Source: Holosporales bacterium | Lineage (GTDB): Bacteria > Pseudomonadota > Alphaproteobacteria > UBA3830 > JAIRMZ01 | Assembly: GCA_031258355.1 (NCBI GenBank) | Contig: JAIRMZ010000008.1 | Span: forward strand, 1 to 5,767 | Length of the DNA stretch: 5,767 bases | Direction of reading: 5' to 3' | Program-made: the position numbers and the translations under genes | The notes under the pieces: model-generated | What the model was told of the DNA's origin: nothing | Databases searched by the model: none | The model's input: only the letters and a program-made list of their open reading frames with translations | In this document: positions 5,759 to 5,767 of the stretch, one piece after another | Position numbering within the stretch: the stretch's first letter is position 1 | Layout: every line of letters begins with the position of its first letter

Positions 5759-5767
5759 CTTCGCAAT

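Larger units (their letters stand above)
4865..5767. other. Gene-poor tail with no confident coding region
   Basis: I read all six frames and found only short open stretches without recognisable domains. It includes a 40-codon extension in the MBOAT frame after its stop (4865-4984), a purine-rich Shine-Dalgarno-like block (4900-4923), a hairpin, a G10 tract, a small ORF at 5300-5422, an AT-rich segment (21 of 80 bases are G or C at 5401-5480) and a richer block (65 of 120 at 5521-5640). I see no tRNA, rRNA, CRISPR or complete insertion sequence. The stretch may be decayed coding DNA, a regulatory region or an unrecognised RNA. Confidence 0.6.

Overview
The window looks like chromosomal DNA of a Gram-negative bacterium. 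The reasons are a polyprenyl-phosphate glycosyltransferase of the DPM1-like bacterial type, a SPOR-domain protein with a single N-terminal anchor, and an AlgI-type membrane O-acyltransferase. Base composition is moderate in the genes. There is a long gene-poor tail and one gene broken by frameshifts, which would fit a host-associated or otherwise eroding genome, possibly an alphaproteobacterium. That lineage guess is inference only; no marker gene is present.

Layout. (1) Bases 1-953, plus strand: a GT2 glycosyltransferase, cut off by the left window edge. It reads well only if two single-base losses are corrected (near 25 and near 708). (2) Bases 953-2335, plus strand: a polytopic membrane protein, probably a GT-C type glycosyltransferase. 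It overlaps the GT2 stop codon (TAATG), so the two form an operon. (3) Bases 2373-3263, minus strand: a membrane-anchored SPOR-domain protein, convergent with the operon. (4) A 110-base divergent intergenic region with candidate promoters and inverted repeats. (5) Bases 3374-4864, plus strand: an intact AlgI/DltB-family MBOAT acyltransferase with a very good ribosome binding site. (6) Bases 4865-5767: about 900 bases with no confident gene. It holds a purine-rich Shine-Dalgarno-like stretch, a hairpin, a run of ten Gs, a possible 40-residue ORF, a 26% GC segment, and a GC-richer block that may be the remnant of a membrane-protein gene on the minus strand.

How the genes may work together (inference). 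The GT2 enzyme would load a sugar onto a polyprenyl phosphate, and the GT-C membrane protein would transfer that sugar to an envelope acceptor outside the cytoplasmic membrane. The MBOAT protein would export an acyl (often acetyl) group onto a cell-surface glycan. The SPOR protein would bind peptidoglycan. The common theme is envelope glycan decoration. The usual periplasmic partner of AlgI-type proteins (AlgJ/AlgX-like SGNH protein) is not next to the MBOAT gene here. I found no CRISPR array, tRNA, rRNA, complete mobile element or clear new system. The points most worth checking are the doubly frameshifted GT2 gene and the unexplained 900-base tail.
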